DNA from: Clostridiales bacterium
GTDB taxonomy: Bacteria; Bacillota; Clostridia; Lachnospirales; Lachnospiraceae
DNA length: 64,000 bases
Assembly: GCA_012735495.1 (NCBI GenBank)
Contig: JAAYHD010000045.1
Span: forward strand, 1-64,000
Direction of reading: 5' to 3'
Shown here in pieces: positions 1-8,629 of this stretch; position 1 is the first letter of the stretch; every line of letters starts with the position of its first letter. Position numbers and translations under genes: made by a program. Under the pieces are notes generated by a model. It saw only the letters and a list, made by a program, of their open reading frames with translations. It did no database searches and had not been told where the DNA came from.

Positions 1-32
1 CGGAGATTTATATTTCGACGTTTTTTATTTTT

Positions 33-105
33 GGGGTCTTAGCTCAGCTGGGAGAGCACCTGCCTTACAAGCAGGGGGTCATAGGTTCGAGCCCTATAGG
101 CCCCA
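33..105 (+). tRNA. tRNA-Val (anticodon TAC)
   Basis: A full cloverleaf can be drawn: the acceptor stem GGGGTCT pairs with AGGCCCC, the anticodon stem is CCTGC/GCAGG around loop CTTACAA, and the T-loop is TTCGAGC. The discriminator is A105 and no CCA is encoded. It is the first gene of a six-tRNA cluster read in one direction. Confidence 0.97.
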
Positions 106-180
106 TTGTGCAACGGTATGGCTTGGGGCTTGACAGAGCGAACTGACATGATGCAAGGGCTCTGCAATAAGATTCGGCGT

Positions 181-253
181 GCCGATGTGGCTCAATTGGC
201 AGAGCAGCTGACTTGTAATCAGCAGGTTATCGGTTCGAGTCCGATCATCGGCT
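181..253 (+). tRNA. tRNA-Thr (anticodon TGT)
   Basis: The acceptor stem GCCGATG pairs with CATCGGC. The anticodon stem GCTGA/TCAGC encloses CTTGTAA, giving anticodon TGT. The discriminator is T253 and no CCA is encoded. Second member of the cluster. Confidence 0.97.
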
Positions 254-269
254 TTTAGTAAATAAATAT

Positions 270-351
270 GGATGGGTTCCCGAGAGGTCAAAGGGGGCAG
301 ACTGTAAATCTGTTAGCAACGCTTTCGAAGGTTCGAATCCTTCCCCATCCA
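270..351 (+). tRNA. tRNA-Tyr (anticodon GTA)
   Basis: The acceptor stem GGATGGG pairs with CCCATCC. The anticodon loop CTGTAAA gives GTA. A long variable arm, as expected for bacterial tRNA-Tyr, lies between the anticodon and T arms. The discriminator is A351 and no CCA is encoded. Confidence 0.96.
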
Positions 352-392
352 CTTGATTTTTAATAAAATATCATATATTATTTAAACAGTGC

Positions 393-466
393 CGCGGGGT
401 GGAGCAGTCTGGAAGCTCGTCGGGCTCATAACCCGAAGGTCGAAGGTTCAAATCCTTCCCCCGCTA
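393..466 (+). tRNA. Initiator tRNA-fMet (anticodon CAT)
   Basis: The anticodon loop CTCATAA is closed by a stem with three consecutive G:C pairs (TCGGG/CCCGA), and the first acceptor pair is unpaired (C1 opposite T72). Both are hallmarks of the initiator tRNA rather than the elongator. The discriminator is A466 and no CCA is encoded. Confidence 0.95.
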
Positions 467-536
467 CTATTTGCTTATGAATGCTCTACGGAAAAAGATA
501 CCGCAGGTGTCTTTCTTCAGAAAGCAAGTAAAACAT

Positions 537-609
<73 letters not shown>

Positions 610-632
610 TTTTTATTTTAAATATTGGACAT

Positions 633-705
633 GGGACATTAGCTCAGGCGGTAGAGCACTTGACTTTTAATCAAGGTGTCCGGGGTTCGATTCCCCGATG
701 TCTCA
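633..705 (+). tRNA. tRNA-Lys (anticodon TTT)
   Basis: The acceptor stem GGGACAT pairs with ATGTCTC (one G-T wobble). The anticodon loop CTTTTAA gives TTT and the T stem is CGGGG/CCCCG. The discriminator is A705. It is the last gene of the cluster and is followed at once by a terminator hairpin. Confidence 0.96.
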
Positions 706-710
706 CACAG

Positions 711-735
711 GCGGCCTTTAAAGGGCCGCTTTTTA
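711..735 (+). terminator. Rho-independent terminator of the tRNA cluster
   Basis: The stem GCGGCC/GGCCGC with an AT-rich loop is followed by a T run (TTTTT) six bases after the tRNA-Lys 3' end. Confidence 0.85.
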
Positions 736-813
736 TTTGCAATTGACATTAATTCTTAACGGGTTTACTATAATTAATGTGTTGAGAGCGTTTTTATATA
801 AAAGGAGATGGGT

Positions 814-1536
814 TTGTTGCTGCAGGAAAAAATAGAGAAATTTAAGCAAATGATTGATGAAAGCGACAACATAGTCTTTTTTGGCGGGGCGGGAGTATCC
901 ACGGAAAGCGGGATTCCGGATTTTCGGAGCGTTGACGGATTATACCATTTAAAATATGAATATCCGCCGGAAACCATGCTGAGCCATACCTTTTTCATGA
1001 AACATACGGACAAATTCTACGAGTTTTATTGGGACAAAATGGTATATGAGAACGCGGAACCAAACATAACACATGTTAAGCTTGCGGAGCTCGAAAGACA
1101 GGGAAAGCTGAAAGCGGTGGTTACCCAGAACATAGACGGGCTTCATCAAAAAGCCGGAAGCATAAATGTATTGGAGCTCCACGGCTCGGTTTACCGCTAT
1201 AACTGTATGAGCTGCGGCAGGTTTTATTCACTTGAAAAGCTAAGAGGAACGAAGGGCGTTCCTGTCTGCGGGTGCGGTGGCATAATCAAGCCGGATGTGG
1301 TTCTTTACGAGGAAGGGCTGGATGATGAGGTGGTTTCCAAGGCGATAAGAGCCATTTCCAAGGCGGATGTGCTGATTATCGGGGGAACTTCACTCAGCGT
1401 ATATCCGGCTGCCGGATTCATAAGTTATTACCGCGGCAACAAGAAGGTTATAATCAATAAGTCTCCAACTCCGTTTGACAGGGAGGCGGACCTGCTCATA
1501 CAGGCAGGACTGGGAGAGGTCTTTTCACAAATATGA
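814..1536 (+). CDS. Sir2-family NAD-dependent protein deacylase (sirtuin)
   Basis: Predicted cytosolic sirtuin that removes acetyl or related acyl groups from lysines, using NAD+ and releasing nicotinamide and O-acyl-ADP-ribose. Visible motifs are the Rossmann NAD site GAGVSTESGIPDFRS, TQNIDGLH, the catalytic His in LELHGS (about residue 125) and a four-Cys zinc site (NCMSCG and PVCGCG). At about 240 residues it has the usual bacterial CobB size. Start choice: the Shine-Dalgarno AAAGGAG (801-807) touches the ATG at 808, leaving no spacer, so TTG at 814 (6-nt spacer) or TTG at 817 is more likely. The Arg and Tyr pair that would mark a desuccinylase was not assigned. It lies 18 nt before the ECF gene, so the two may be cotranscribed, but no functional link is evident. 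Confidence 0.93.
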   Translation: MLLQEKIEKFKQMIDESDNIVFFGGAGVSTESGIPDFRSVDGLYHLKYEYPPETMLSHTFFMKHTDKFYEFYWDKMVYENAEPNITHVKLAELERQGKLKAVVTQNIDGLHQKAGSINVLELHGSVYRYNCMSCGRFYSLEKLRGTKGVPVCGCGGIIKPDVVLYEEGLDDEVVSKAIRAISKADVLIIGGTSLSVYPAAGFISYYRGNKKVIINKSPTPFDREADLLIQAGLGEVFSQI

Positions 1537-1554
1537 TAAAGAAAGGATAGATTT

Positions 1555-2100
1555 ATGATTACAGGAAAAAATAGTGTATACAAACTCACGGCAGGTGGCC
1601 TTATGCTTGCGGCAGGAATTATAATTCCAAAAGTATTCCATATATTTGGAACGCAGGAAATGGGCCAGATGTTTTCCCCCATGCATTTCAGCGTTTTCGT
1701 TGCGGGCATTTACCTGGGGACCCTGTATGGCGGCATAATCGGTTTTTTAACCCCGCTTGTCAATTCCTTATTTGGCATGCCGATGTTTCCCTTTAATCTG
1801 ATTATGGCATTTGAACTGGGAGCATACGGGTTCTTTTCGGGTCTTTTAATGCATCTGCTGAAAAAACTGAATAAGGGCGGGCTGGTTTTAAGAATTTATA
1901 TCAGCCTGATAGTATCCATGATTGCAGGAAGAATCGTATATGCGCTGGTGCTGTTTGTTATGGGCCGAATACTTGCCATGAAAGTGCCGGCGCCGGCCAC
2001 CGTTTGGAGCTCCGTCATTTTTGGTATTCCGGGAATCATACTGCAGTTGATACTGGTGCCGGGAATTGTCCTTGCGCTTTATAAAACTCAGAATAGATAG
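1555..2100 (+). CDS. ECF-type transporter substrate-binding (S) component
   Basis: A 181-residue integral membrane protein with about five or six hydrophobic segments and the glycine-rich pattern FVAGIYLGTLYGGIIGFLTP, typical of energy-coupling-factor S components of the broad DUF3816 group. Such proteins bind a vitamin or related small molecule and dock on a shared EcfA-EcfA'-EcfT module. No ATPase or T component is encoded nearby, so this would be a group II system using a module encoded elsewhere. The substrate cannot be read from the sequence. It starts at an ATG preceded by AGAAAGGA, 18 nt after the sirtuin stop. Family membership is fairly clear; substrate is unknown. Confidence 0.8.
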   Translation: MITGKNSVYKLTAGGLMLAAGIIIPKVFHIFGTQEMGQMFSPMHFSVFVAGIYLGTLYGGIIGFLTPLVNSLFGMPMFPFNLIMAFELGAYGFFSGLLMHLLKKLNKGGLVLRIYISLIVSMIAGRIVYALVLFVMGRILAMKVPAPATVWSSVIFGIPGIILQLILVPGIVLALYKTQNR

Positions 2101-2158
2101 TTGTTTCAAAGCCGGTTTTATTGTATATTAAATAGGCATTATATAATAAGGAGGAAAA

Positions 2159-4153
2159 ATGATGAACAACATTGACACAATGGCGGTAAATGCTATCAGA
2201 ATCTTATCGGCGGATGGTGTTCAAAAAGCCAATTCCGGACACCCGGGACTGCCTCTCGGAGCAGCATCTATGGCTTATGAGCTTTGGGCAAGACATATGA
2301 AGCATAATCCGGCAGATCCAAAATGGCCCAACAGAGATAGGTTTATATTGTCGGCAGGTCATGGATCCATGCTTTTATATTCATTACTGCACTTATTCGG
2401 TTATGGCCTTACAAAGGAAGACCTGGCACAGTTCAGGCAGGACGGGTCGTTAACTCCGGGACATCCGGAATACAGGCATACCGTAGGAGTTGAAACCACG
2501 ACAGGCCCGTTGGGAGCAGGCATGGCTACGGCGGTTGGCATGGCCATGGCGGAAGCCCATCTGGCTTCGGTTTTCAATAAAGAAGGTTATCCGGTTGTGG
2601 ATCACTATACTTTTGTGCTTTGCGGAGACGGCTGCATGATGGAAGGTATTTCTTCGGAAGCCATGTCTCTTGCAGGAACACTTGGACTGGGCAAGCTGAT
2701 AGTCCTGTACGATTCCAATAAAATAACCATTGAAGGCGACACGGGTATTGCGTTTACCGAGGATGTCAGAAAGAGATTTGAAGCATACGGTTTCCAGACC
2801 CTTGTAGTTGAAGATGGCAATAACCTGGAGGAAATCGGGGCCGCTATTGAGGCCGCCAAGGCGGATTTATCAAGGCCTTCCATGATTACCGTCAAGACCC
2901 GAATCGGTTATGGAAGCCCCAGGGAAGGAATGGCCAGCGCTCATGGAGAACCGCTGGGAGAAGAAAATGTCAAGGCGTTGAGAGAGAAGCTGGGATGGCC
3001 TATAGAAACGGCCTTTGAGGTACCCAAGGAGGTTTATGACCATTATAATACCCTTGCAAAAGAGGGTGCCAGGGCCGAAGAGGAGTGGAACAAGCTCTTT
3101 AAGGATTACTGTGACAAGTATCCGGAAATGAAGAAGCTGTGGGATCAGTATCATGACGAGACGGCAGCACAGCATCTGTTGAATGATGAAGAGTTCTGGA
3201 CGTATGATGACAAGGCCGATGCCACAAGAAACATTTCTGGTAAAATAATAAACAGGCTCAAGGACTATCTGCCTAATTTAATTGGAGGAAGCGCGGATCT
3301 TGCTCCTTCGACAAAGACCTTGATGAAGGATGAGGGATCGTTTGCCAGGGGCGATTTCGGAGGGCGCAATCTGCACTTCGGAGTAAGGGAGCTTGCCATG
3401 GCCGGAATAGGAAACGGTCTGACGCTTCATGGCGGACTAAAACCCTATGTATCCACTTTCTTCGTATTCAGTGACTACATGAAGCCCATGATGAGGCTGG
3501 CTGCGCTTATGCAGATTCCGGTAACTTATGTTCTGACACATGACAGCATCGGTGTAGGCGAAGACGGACCGACCCATCAACCTATTGAGCAGATGGCCAT
3601 GCTTCGCGCAACACCTAATTTCACCGTATATCGTCCTGCGGATGCGACCGAATGCCTTGCCGCATGGTATTACGCGGTAACATCCACCCGCACACCGACC
3701 GCGCTGGTACTGACCCGTCAGAACCTTCCGCAGCTTAAAGGCTCATCAAAGGAGGCGCTTAAGGGTGCATACATCATATCCGATTCCCGGAAGGAAACCC
3801 CGGATGCAATAATTATTGCGACAGGATCCGAGGTGCAGCTGGGGCTGGGCGCCCAGGAGGAACTGCTTAAGCAAGGCATTGATGTAAGGGTTGTCAGCAT
3901 GCCGTCGATGGATGTATTCGAAAAACAGCCCGAAGAATACAAGGAAAAGATTCTTCCGAAGAACGTCAGGGCCAGGGTGGCCGTTGAGGCAATGTCACCC
4001 TTCGGATGGGAAAGATATGTCGGTCTGGATGGAGCAGTCGTAGCAATGGAAGGCTTCGGTGCTTCCGCACCGGCAAAGATCCTCTTTGAGAAATTCGGAT
4101 TTACCGTGGACAATGTGGTAAAGGCCGTAAAAAAGGTAATAAACAGGGCATAA
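2159..4153 (+). CDS. tkt: Transketolase
   Basis: Cytosolic thiamine-diphosphate enzyme of the non-oxidative pentose phosphate pathway that transfers two-carbon ketol units between sugar phosphates. The length of 664 residues is normal for a full bacterial transketolase. The N-terminal half holds the substrate loop GHPGLPLG and the TPP/Mg motif GDGCMMEG (about residue 155). The middle domain has the conserved [15 protein letters not shown], and the C-terminal domain follows ([10 protein letters not shown]). A GGAGG site sits 3-8 nt before tandem ATG codons at 2159 and 2162, and either may be used. The gene is single, with its own terminator, between the ECF gene and a two-component system. Confidence 0.98.
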   Translation: MMNNIDTMAVNAIRILSADGVQKANSGHPGLPLGAASMAYELWARHMKHNPADPKWPNRDRFILSAGHGSMLLYSLLHLFGYGLTKEDLAQFRQDGSLTPGHPEYRHTVGVETTTGPLGAGMATAVGMAMAEAHLASVFNKEGYPVVDHYTFVLCGDGCMMEGISSEAMSLAGTLGLGKLIVLYDSNKITIEGDTGIAFTEDVRKRFEAYGFQTLVVEDGNNLEEIGAAIEAAKADLSRPSMITVKTRIGYGSPREGMASAHGEPLGEENVKALREKLGWPIETAFEVPKEVYDHYNTLAKEGARAEEEWNKLFKDYCDKYPEMKKLWDQYHDETAAQHLLNDEEFWTYDDKADATRNISGKIINRLKDYLPNLIGGSADLAPSTKTLMKDEGSFARGDFGGRNLHFGVRELAMAGIGNGLTLHGGLKPYVSTFFVFSDYMKPMMRLAALMQIPVTYVLTHDSIGVGEDGPTHQPIEQMAMLRATPNFTVYRPADATECLAAWYYAVTSTRTPTALVLTRQNLPQLKGSSKEALKGAYIISDSRKETPDAIIIATGSEVQLGLGAQEELLKQGIDVRVVSMPSMDVFEKQPEEYKEKILPKNVRARVAVEAMSPFGWERYVGLDGAVVAMEGFGASAPAKILFEKFGFTVDNVVKAVKKVINRA

Positions 4154-4169
4154 TACCGATAACATGATT

Positions 4170-4219
4170 AAAAGACCGGACAAAAGAGCGGGAAATAAGC
4201 TCTTGCGCCGGTCTTTTTT
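4170..4219 (+). terminator. Rho-independent terminator after transketolase
   Basis: AAAGACCGG pairs with CCGGTCTTT and encloses a second stem AAGAGC/GCTCTT. A T run follows (CTTTTTTG). Confidence 0.9.
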
Positions 4220-4249
4220 GCTTTTTAATTAATTTCTAATCCTGACCGG

Positions 4250-4278
4250 TTGAAAAAACCCTGCCGGAAAGATACAAT
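4250..4278 (+). promoter_or_regulatory. Sigma-A promoter for the two-component operon
   Basis: TTGAAA, a 17-nt spacer, then TACAAT, about 70 nt before the response regulator start. Good hexamers and ideal spacing; not experimentally supported. Confidence 0.65.
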
Positions 4279-4346
4279 GAATTCAGGACAACAGGCAATA
4301 CGGCGCAGAATGATGAGCATTCATTGAAAAATGGGAGGGGAAATGG

Positions 4347-5030
4347 TTGGCGAAAATACTGATTGTTGAGGATGAACTTAAAATAGCTAGGTTTCTGGAA
4401 CTGGAGCTTAAGCACGAAGGTTACGAGGTTTTGATTGCCCAGGACGGAAGGCAGGGACTGGAAAAGGCGTTAAAAGAGATGGTGGACCTGGTCATCCTGG
4501 ATATCATGCTTCCCGGACTTAACGGAATTGAGGTCTGCCGCAGAATCCGCATGGAATCACAGGTTCCAATAATCATGCTTACAGCCAAGGACGATGTTTC
4601 CGACAAGGTGGCGGGGCTTGACACCGGAGCGGACGACTATATGACAAAGCCTTTTGCAATTGAGGAGCTGCTGGCAAGAATCCGGGTTGCCTTAAACAGA
4701 AAGAGAAGCGTTGCGGAGCCGAAGAATGAAAGCCTTATAATTGGAGAGTTAAAGATAAATCCTGCAAGTAGGACCGTCTTTTACAAGGACGATGAAATAG
4801 TTCTGACAAAGAAGGAATACGAGTTGCTGGAATATCTGGTCCGCAACAGGAACATGGTGGTCAGCAGGGAGCAGTTGCTGAATCATGTATGGGATTACGA
4901 ATATTTCGGAGATACGAATGTGGTTGACGTGTATGTCAGGTATTTGCGCCAAAAGATAGATGACAAATACGGCATCCTCCTGATATCGACGGTGCGGGGA
5001 GTCGGATATATAATCAAGGACGCGCAGTGA
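4347..5030 (+). CDS. OmpR/PhoB-family response regulator
   Basis: A 227-residue transcription factor with an N-terminal receiver domain and a C-terminal winged-helix DNA-binding domain. The receiver has the acidic pair in VEDE, the phospho-acceptor Asp52 (VILDIMLPG), the Thr in MLTAKDD and Lys101 in MTKPF. The output domain carries LTKKEYELLEYLV and a C-terminal RGVGYII as in OmpR relatives. The start is TTG at 4347 behind GGGAGGGG; the ATG at 4343 is out of frame. The partner kinase starts 24 nt downstream, so the pair forms one operon. The signal and targets cannot be read; no cell-wall or phosphate gene is adjacent. Confidence 0.96.
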   Translation: MAKILIVEDELKIARFLELELKHEGYEVLIAQDGRQGLEKALKEMVDLVILDIMLPGLNGIEVCRRIRMESQVPIIMLTAKDDVSDKVAGLDTGADDYMTKPFAIEELLARIRVALNRKRSVAEPKNESLIIGELKINPASRTVFYKDDEIVLTKKEYELLEYLVRNRNMVVSREQLLNHVWDYEYFGDTNVVDVYVRYLRQKIDDKYGILLISTVRGVGYIIKDAQ

Positions 5031-5054
5031 CATTAACTGGCAACAGGAGAGTGT

Positions 5055-6491
5055 ATGAGCTGGGATAATTTCTTGGAGTTTTTGCGAAAAACGCTGGTAA
5101 AAATCATTCTTCCGATTAAGAACAAAAGGGAAAAATGGCTGAGCAATTTCAGATTCTCAATCCTTTTTAGGATTTCCCTGGGGTATATAAGGCTGCTTGT
5201 TGTATACGGCATTGTTCTTATGGCGGGAATTTTTACTATATACATGCTTGCCGAAAAAGAGGACTATAACGATATGGCGCAGGACATCATAGCGTCCATC
5301 GGGGAAGCGGAAGGAAGATCTTTTATTAACCCGTATTACATGCAGAACCTGTCAATGAAAATCGAGGATGCGGATACGGGGGAGGAGATATATAACGATA
5401 TAGCTTATGTTCCAACCTCGGACAAAGCGTTTTTTCATGGCATCCACTTTGACAGGAAGAGCGAAAGAAACATACTTGTTGTCAATGAGGAAAAGGAGTT
5501 TACCGCAAACGGCAGAACTTATCATGCAACCTTCCAATACGACCTGACCGGCAGCTATAAAAGGTTTCTCTCCATGCTTTGGAAGCTGATTATTCTTTAT
5601 GCAGCCGTTACGGCTGTTGTTATTGTAAAGGGAAGGAAGAGAAGCGAAAAGCTGTTTGAGCCCCTTGGAATCATGTCGGCAACCGCAAGCAGGCTAACCG
5701 CCCACAATCTTCACAGCGAAAGGCTTAATGTTGAAGGAACACAGAACGAGCTTAAAGACCTGGCAAAAGTCATTAACGATATGCTGGACCGGATAGAGAC
5801 CTCCTACGAAAGCCAGAAGCAGTTCGTATCCGATGCATCCCATGAGCTGAGAACGCCTATTGCCGTCATTCAAGGCTATGCAAACCTTTTGGACCGCTGG
5901 GGCGCACAGGACAAGGAAGTGCTTGAGGAATCCATCCAAGCAATACAGAATGAATCCCGTTCCATGCAGGACCTGGTGGACAAGCTCCTGTTCCTGTCCA
6001 GGCACGACAAGAAAACCCTGAAGCTGAAAAAAACCTGGTTCAATATGAAGCCGGTGGTGGAGGACATGGTCAGGGAAACCAAGCTGGTCGCGCCCGACAG
6101 GATAATCAACAGCTCGATTCTTGAGGATGTTACCGTATATGGTGACAAACAGGCATTAAAACAGGCAATACGAATATTTATTGACAACGCGGTCAAGTAT
6201 TCCCGGGAAGGGGATGAAATTAACATAATGTGCGAAAACCGGAACGGGGATTGTGTTATCACTGTCAGCGATACGGGTATAGGAATGACCAGAAAGGACG
6301 TGGAGCATATATTTGACCGCTTCTACAGGTCCGAATATGTGCGGAACCAAAACATCAGCGGTCATGGACTGGGTTTGTCTTTGGCAAAGCTGATAATACT
6401 TGCCCATACGGGCAGCATAAAGGTTCGAACCCAATTTACAAAAGGCACCAGTTTTACGGTAGTATTGCCGGAAAGAAAGCTCTTGACATGA
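5055..6491 (+). CDS. Membrane sensor histidine kinase
   Basis: Partner of the preceding response regulator. The 478-residue protein has a cytoplasmic N-terminus of about 45 residues, a first membrane helix (about 50-72), an extracytoplasmic sensor of about 100 residues, a second helix (about 175-192), a HAMP linker, the HisKA dimerization domain with His263 in ASHELRTP, and an HATPase domain with IRIFIDNAVKYS (N box), SDTGIGM (G1), FDRFYRS (F box) and GHGLGLSL (G2). It should autophosphorylate and pass phosphate to Asp52 of the regulator. Start ATG with ACAGGAGAG upstream. The sensor domain is not recognised, so the stimulus is unknown. No terminator is visible before the next promoter. Confidence 0.96.
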   Translation: MSWDNFLEFLRKTLVKIILPIKNKREKWLSNFRFSILFRISLGYIRLLVVYGIVLMAGIFTIYMLAEKEDYNDMAQDIIASIGEAEGRSFINPYYMQNLSMKIEDADTGEEIYNDIAYVPTSDKAFFHGIHFDRKSERNILVVNEEKEFTANGRTYHATFQYDLTGSYKRFLSMLWKLIILYAAVTAVVIVKGRKRSEKLFEPLGIMSATASRLTAHNLHSERLNVEGTQNELKDLAKVINDMLDRIETSYESQKQFVSDASHELRTPIAVIQGYANLLDRWGAQDKEVLEESIQAIQNESRSMQDLVDKLLFLSRHDKKTLKLKKTWFNMKPVVEDMVRETKLVAPDRIINSSILEDVTVYGDKQALKQAIRIFIDNAVKYSREGDEINIMCENRNGDCVITVSDTGIGMTRKDVEHIFDRFYRSEYVRNQNISGHGLGLSLAKLIILAHTGSIKVRTQFTKGTSFTVVLPERKLLT

Positions 6492-6521
6492 CGCATAACC
6501 CGGTTAATTAAAAATTTTTTA

Positions 6522-6550
6522 TTGACAACATATGCTTACGGGGATATAAT
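6522..6550 (+). promoter_or_regulatory. Consensus sigma-A promoter of the ABC exporter leader
   Basis: TTGACA, a 17-nt spacer, then TATAAT, both hexamers perfect. Transcription should start near 6557, about 30 nt before a leader ORF and about 295 nt before the first exporter gene. Confidence 0.9.
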
Positions 6551-6585
6551 GGTGAAAGACTATTACAGAAAAGGAGGTAGAGCAC

Positions 6586-6690
6586 ATGAAAATAACATTA
6601 AGAATAACACAAGTCAATACCGGAATCAAAATGTTCATATGTGGAAATACCTCGCTGTTCTGTAAGAATCGAGAGTGTATTTTGGGTTGA
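6586..6690 (+). CDS. Putative 34-aa leader peptide upstream of the ABC exporter
   Basis: A short ORF with a very strong ribosome site (AAAGGAGGT, spacer 7) downstream of a perfect promoter. The peptide begins MKITLRITQVNTG and has three cysteines in its second half (residues 19, 26, 31). It has no signal peptide and no recognised family. It is followed by a terminator hairpin and then by the exporter genes. The layout resembles the bmrB leader of the Bacillus subtilis bmrCD multidrug exporter, where a ribosome stalled by a drug prevents terminator formation. That function is inference. A small Cys-containing peptide with its own role is the alternative. Confidence 0.6.
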   Translation: MKITLRITQVNTGIKMFICGNTSLFCKNRECILG

Positions 6691-6752
6691 CATGATATCC
6701 CTGCCTTTTTGGGATTAATCAACAACAAATACAACTGGATTATGAAAGAATC

Positions 6753-6782
6753 ACCGTGGTATTTCTGCCACGGTTTATTTTT
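6753..6782 (+). terminator. Leader terminator (candidate attenuator) before the exporter genes
   Basis: ACCGTGG (6753-6759) pairs with CCACGGT (6768-6774) across an 8-nt loop, followed by a T-rich run. Bases 6758-6768 can instead pair with 6641-6651 inside the leader ORF: 11 pairs, two of them wobbles. The terminator and this antiterminator exclude each other. Confidence 0.75.
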
Positions 6783-6850
6783 TGTATAGATTTATGTACA
6801 TAACAATATAAATTTGAAATATGATTATGCAACAGGGTAATGGAGGAGTT

Positions 6851-8611
6851 ATGAATAAATTGTCTTATTATATAAGAAAATATTGGTTTGCTTATGTGTT
6901 TGCACTGCTTTGTACCGTGATTGCCGTTGCCATGGATATGGTTTCTCCGCAGGTTACAAAGCGCATCATAGACCAGGTAATAATAGGCGGGGAGACAGAC
7001 TTGCTGCCTGTGCTGCTGCTTACGATCCTGTTTATCGGATTTGGAAGGGCCATATTTGCCTATCTTAAGGAGCTCACCTTTGATATATGCAGCTCAAACA
7101 TCAGTTCAAAACTTAGAAAAAGACTGTTTAAGCATATACAGGGGCTGTCAATAAGCTTCTTTGACAAAAACAATACCGGAGAGCTTATGTCAAGAGTGAA
7201 GGATGACATAGACAGGATATGGGCAGCTACCGGCTATGTCAGCATGCTGATATTCGAGGTTCTCATTCACACCGGAATAGCCATGTTCTGCATGTACCGT
7301 TTAAGTACCACCCTGGCAATTATACCTACAATTGTACTGCCCATAGTAGCGGCCCTTGCCATTCTGATGGAAAACAAGCTGGGGAAAATCTATGAGCAGA
7401 TCAGCGAACAGAATGCCACTCTGAATATGGTGGCGCAGGAGAACCTGGCGGGGGTCCGCGTTGTAAAATCCTTTGCCAGGGAGAAGTATGAGATTAACAA
7501 GTTCCTGTCGCACAACAAGCAGTATTATGAACTGAACATGAAGCAGGCAAAGGTGTTTATCAAGCTGTATCCGTATTTCCAGCTTATTACCAAGCTGCTT
7601 CCAATGGTTGTTATATTGTTCGGCGGACGCATGGTTATTAAAGGGGAGATAACCCTTGGGACCCTGGGCGCCTTTACCGAGTATTCGATGAATATCGTAT
7701 GGCCCATGGAAATGCTGGGCTGGCTGTCAAACGACCTGGCAGCGGCTTTTGCTTCCTACAAAAGGATAAAGAAGGTATTTGCGGAAAAGCCTGAAATAGT
7801 TGAAAATGAGAACCCGGTGGTTCTTGATGAGGTGAAGGGCTCGGTTGAATTTGACAATGTATCCTTGGAAATCAACGGGAAGAAGATACTTTCAAATATA
7901 AGCTTCAGCCTGCCTGCGGGAAAAACCATCGGAATTATGGGGGCCACGGGAGCCGGCAAGACGTCCATTGTAAACATACTGCAGAGATTTTATGATGTCA
8001 CGGACGGCGAAATACGCCTGGATGGAGTAAATATCAAGGATTTAAGCCTTAAACAGCTGAGAGAAAACATCTCAATAGTTATGCAGGACGTATTCCTGTT
8101 TTCCGATACCATCAGCGAAAATGTCAGGCTGGGGAACAGAAAGAAGATAAATAAAGAGGAGATAATCGAGGCGGCACGCTATTCCCAGGCCAGCGAGTTT
8201 ATTGACAAGCTGGAGGACGGATATGAAACAATTATCGGTGAACGCGGAGTGGGTATGTCCGGCGGACAGAAGCAGAGAATAAGCATTGCCAGGGCATTGG
8301 CAAAGAAAGCGCCGATTCTCGTACTGGACGATTCGACCTCCGCTTTGGACATGGAGACGGAGCATTCCATCCAGAAAGCGCTGCTCCAGATCAACGCCAC
8401 CAAGATAATTATTGCCCATAGGATTTCCGCCGTAAAAAATGCCGATGAAATAATCATACTGGAGGACGGCAAAATCATAGAACGCGGAACCCATGAAAGT
8501 CTCCTTAATGAGAAGGGATATTACTATAAGACTTATTTAGCCCAGTACGGGGAGTACATTTCAACCACGGAAGAACTTCCCCGTACCGGTTCGGACAACA
8601 GGGGCCTCTAA
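6851..8611 (+). CDS. ABC exporter half-transporter, degenerate-site subunit (BmrC/YheI-like)
   Basis: A 586-residue half-transporter with six membrane helices (about 1-300) and a C-terminal ATPase domain. The Walker A is GATGAGKTS (near residue 365), the Q-loop QDVF, the signature MSGGQKQR, and the Walker B LVLDDSTSALD is followed by His in IIAHRIS. The residue after the Walker B Asp is Asp, not the usual catalytic Glu, so the site it forms should be weakly hydrolytic. This is typical of one subunit of heterodimeric multidrug exporters. The partner follows 18 nt downstream. The ATG at 6851 is chosen because GGAGGAG lies just upstream; an in-frame ATG at 6821 has no site. Drug export is inferred from family; lipid or peptide export is possible. 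Confidence 0.93.
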   Translation: MNKLSYYIRKYWFAYVFALLCTVIAVAMDMVSPQVTKRIIDQVIIGGETDLLPVLLLTILFIGFGRAIFAYLKELTFDICSSNISSKLRKRLFKHIQGLSISFFDKNNTGELMSRVKDDIDRIWAATGYVSMLIFEVLIHTGIAMFCMYRLSTTLAIIPTIVLPIVAALAILMENKLGKIYEQISEQNATLNMVAQENLAGVRVVKSFAREKYEINKFLSHNKQYYELNMKQAKVFIKLYPYFQLITKLLPMVVILFGGRMVIKGEITLGTLGAFTEYSMNIVWPMEMLGWLSNDLAAAFASYKRIKKVFAEKPEIVENENPVVLDEVKGSVEFDNVSLEINGKKILSNISFSLPAGKTIGIMGATGAGKTSIVNILQRFYDVTDGEIRLDGVNIKDLSLKQLRENISIVMQDVFLFSDTISENVRLGNRKKINKEEIIEAARYSQASEFIDKLEDGYETIIGERGVGMSGGQKQRISIARALAKKAPILVLDDSTSALDMETEHSIQKALLQINATKIIIAHRISAVKNADEIIILEDGKIIERGTHESLLNEKGYYYKTYLAQYGEYISTTEELPRTGSDNRGL

Positions 8612-8629
8612 TCGGAATGGAGGATTTAC

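Noticed and set aside
743..774. Promoter TTGACA...TATAAT before the sirtuin gene
   Set aside because: Both hexamers are present but separated by 20 nt, too far for a normal sigma-A promoter; left out of the feature list.
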